A DNA stretch of 64,000 nucleotides from Cucumis sativus. Taxonomy: Eukaryota > Streptophyta > Magnoliopsida > Cucurbitales > Cucurbitaceae. The number at the start of each line of letters is the position of its first letter. Within the stretch, counting starts at the first letter, position 1. Below, piece by piece: positions 62,158-64,000 of the stretch. Below the pieces are notes generated by a model. That model was not told where the DNA came from. It made no database searches and saw only the letters and a program-made list of their open reading frames with translations. The DNA lies in NCBI RefSeq assembly GCF_000004075.3, contig NC_026655.2, positions 26,707,489-26,771,488 of the forward strand, given 5' to 3'. The translations under genes and the position numbers were made by a program.

Positions 62158-62696
62158 GAGGAGACGAAAATTTGTGACAATAAATGAAAATTAAAAGAAG
62201 AAAGAAAGAAAAGTGAGTTTGAATGATTGTTTTTTCCTTTTTTTTTTATTTCTTGCTGGCTTATACTGTTCTTTTAAGATTCATGTCAAATGCTTTTTTT
62301 TGTCGATTTAAATATCGTTTCTATTTTTATGCAATTTCTTTGAACCGGAGAGAGGAGACTTAGAATACATTATTTACAAAAATGACCTTACCTCGTGCTC
62401 GAAACAAAGAAAGAAATATCTAGCTCTCAAATTCGATTTTGACATTATCTAAGATTATTATCATTGTTTATATTCTTGACATTTTCAATACTTGGGCTGA
62501 TTCCAAATCTTGCTTACTTTTTTCTTCTTAATTCTCCTTAGAGACCAAAGATTTGGTTGTTGGTCGCATTAAGAGAACTCAAGATCTCACTTTCCAAGTT
62601 TATCAATGGAGGGATGTGGTTTTAACTGTGATACACAAATTCTCACTACAATATCAAACATAAGGTGAACCTCTATTTTCTCGTAGGCAGAAGAAG
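62158..62696. other. Tail-to-tail 3' UTR region of UBA gene and ISPE
   Basis: The two genes converge with 539 bases between their stop codons. No further gene is seen, and the two 3' UTRs may meet or overlap here. Confidence 0.65.
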
Positions 62697-63766
62697 CTAT
62701 CGAGCTGATGATGATTCGGGATGCTCGGACGGCGGACTACAAGCGGATGACGAAGCAGGTTCTTGATACCATTTATTTGGTTCACGAGTGAGAAAGTTGG
62801 CCTCTGCATTCAGAGTTTTTCAGATAAGATTAGATCCAAACATTTGATTTTAGGAAGAGACAATACACTAACTAAAATCAATGAATTCTGTTTATGTTCT
62901 TCATTCAATACAAATCATACTATTCATTTTTCCAGGTCGACTTCTTCAACGAGTAAAGGACGATGTCAGAAGGTTTAAGAGCAGATCTGAAACGACTTTT
63001 GAGATAATAAAAATTCTTTTTATGGTATACAACGTATAACAGATGAGGGTTAAACTAAGTCAAATTGGAGTTTAACCAAAGCTTATGAAAAGATGTACCC
63101 AATATTAAGTTCATTGATTTATCACCTCTCAACTTCATTCTTAACTTGATAGGTATTTTAAGCTGCAAAATTCTCCAAATACGAGACCGAATTCAAACCA
63201 AAATTTCTCTTCGGTTATTTTGGTCATGTAAGTTTTGCAGGCTTGCTTCCAGACAACACAACAATACTAGAAAAATATCCAACGAATATCGCTTCTCTAA
63301 CTTGCATTTGGAGTGAAGACAGTCTCCCAGTAACAAGGGAAGGGCTTTATGCATTAACGGTCTTGCATGAGGTCAAAAAATATAGAGAATAAGTCACGGA
63401 GTGTTCATGGTGTTACCTGCCAAAAATACGTCCCGAAATTCTTCGTCATCATATATGAAGCCCGGAGGATCTGGGGACCCAATCCCTACTATCGTGCTAC
63501 CACTGCAAGAAACGGGATTGGACGGGGTGGTAAGACGTTTATACTAATAATCATACTTCAATAAAAGCTCCATAAAAGAACAGAAAAACACGTGACATTA
63601 TCTACCTTGCAAACATATGAAAAAAAGATCAAGGGGTGTTCATAGAATTCATTTGAACGTTCTTACCTCCCGGACATAAATACTGCATCGAATCCTCCAC
63701 GGCTGGCAGAAATGATCCGCTGCTTCAATCTTTTAAGAGATGGGAGGACCTCAAAAGCAGGAGGTT
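62697..63766 (-). CDS. ISPE: 4-diphosphocytidyl-2-C-methyl-D-erythritol kinase (IspE/CMK), C-terminal exons
   Basis: IspE phosphorylates CDP-methylerythritol in the plastid MEP pathway, which makes isoprenoid precursors. Only the last three exons are in the window: 63766-63667, 63502-63417 and 62803-62697, with GT-AG junctions and consistent phase. They read PPAFEVLPSLKRLKQRII, then GGFDAVFMSGSGSTIVGIGS, then PDPPGFIYDDEEFRDVFLA, then EANFLTREPNKWYQEPAS and a short serine-rich tail before TAG. SGSGST is the C-terminal glycine-rich part of the GHMP-kinase fold. The N-terminal transit peptide and the ATP-binding motif lie beyond the right edge. The last exon is easy to miss because a plus-strand ORF overlaps it. 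What is visible looks intact. Confidence 0.93.
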
Positions 63767-64000
63767 CTGAGGAGAAAGAACGCCAAAGATAGAAGTATAA
63801 GTGTGTCAACTAAGAACTAAGAACTAAGAAGCACTATTTGGCTAGTGTGTCGCACACTCGTTGAACACACAAAAAACACTTGTTAGTGCAGCAAATGTGT
63901 TAGACAATAAACATGCATAAAATTAAAAACACTTGTTGAATAGACAAAAAAGTATAGGGGGTAATAATAAATTCTGAGTTGAATTACATCAAACAATGCA
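63767..64000 (-). other. ISPE intron cut by the right edge
   Basis: The bases after the acceptor at 63767-63768 belong to the next upstream intron of ISPE. No exon is recognised before the window ends. Confidence 0.7.

Noticed and set aside
62763..62978. Plus-strand ORF and exon-like pieces near 62682-62960
   Set aside because: They looked like two plus-strand exons ending VDFFNE, but the same bases on the minus strand are the last ISPE exon (EANFLTREPNKWYQEP), which fits the family and the reading phase.
63224..63300. Alternative last exon for ISPE on the minus strand
   Set aside because: It has an acceptor and keeps phase but reads unlike any IspE C-terminus. The exon at 62803-62697 matches the family.

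Overview
This 64 kb window is nuclear DNA from a flowering plant, almost certainly a eudicot. The genes are split by GT-AG introns, the spacers are very AT-rich, several proteins are plant-specific (CNX1 fusion, MATH-BTB BPM, SnRK1 beta, plastid IspE), and there are plant Ty1/copia remnants, solo LTRs and LINE tails. Some short AT-rich repeats look cucurbit-like, but the species cannot be fixed from the sequence alone.

Left third (1-24 kb). The minus-strand molybdenum-cofactor gene CNX1 runs from its start at 19201 to its stop at 2347 in 13 exons that join to 661 codons. Its third intron (16067-8248) is about 7.8 kb and holds a decayed Ty1/copia element at 9051-13013. That element has 199-bp LTRs, AAAAG target duplications, a primer-binding site, a polypurine tract and a broken gag-pol, in the same orientation as CNX1. 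The same gene also carries a fold-back element and a 154-bp duplication. The spacer 19.2-24.0 kb holds a probable solo LTR flanked by TTATC.

Middle (24-44 kb). Three plus-strand genes follow: a BPM5/6-like MATH-BTB CUL3 adaptor (24039-30991), a very small two-exon gene for a 72-residue TFIIB/BRF1-type zinc ribbon with a basic tail (32022-33199), and a SnRK1 beta subunit (35815-39398). A minus-strand calmodulin gene (41939-43410) comes next, with two perfect G-boxes and a CGCG-type site upstream.

Right third (44-64 kb). A 5 kb AT-rich spacer carries a four-copy 99-bp minisatellite and a 55-bp duplication. After it come a RING-H2 ubiquitin ligase gene (CDS 51340-52272, long leader intron), a spacer with a 1683-bp solo LTR (54913-56595, AGAGT duplication), a UBA-domain gene (CDS 60184-62157) whose leader intron holds a LINE 3' end, and, tail to tail with it, the last three exons of the plastid isoprenoid gene ISPE/CMK on the minus strand (62697 to beyond the right edge).

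The genes do not form a pathway. BPM, the RING protein and the UBA protein all touch the ubiquitin system, but that looks coincidental. The most unusual gene is the stand-alone BRF1-like zinc-ribbon microprotein. I found no tRNA, rRNA or CRISPR array by eye.
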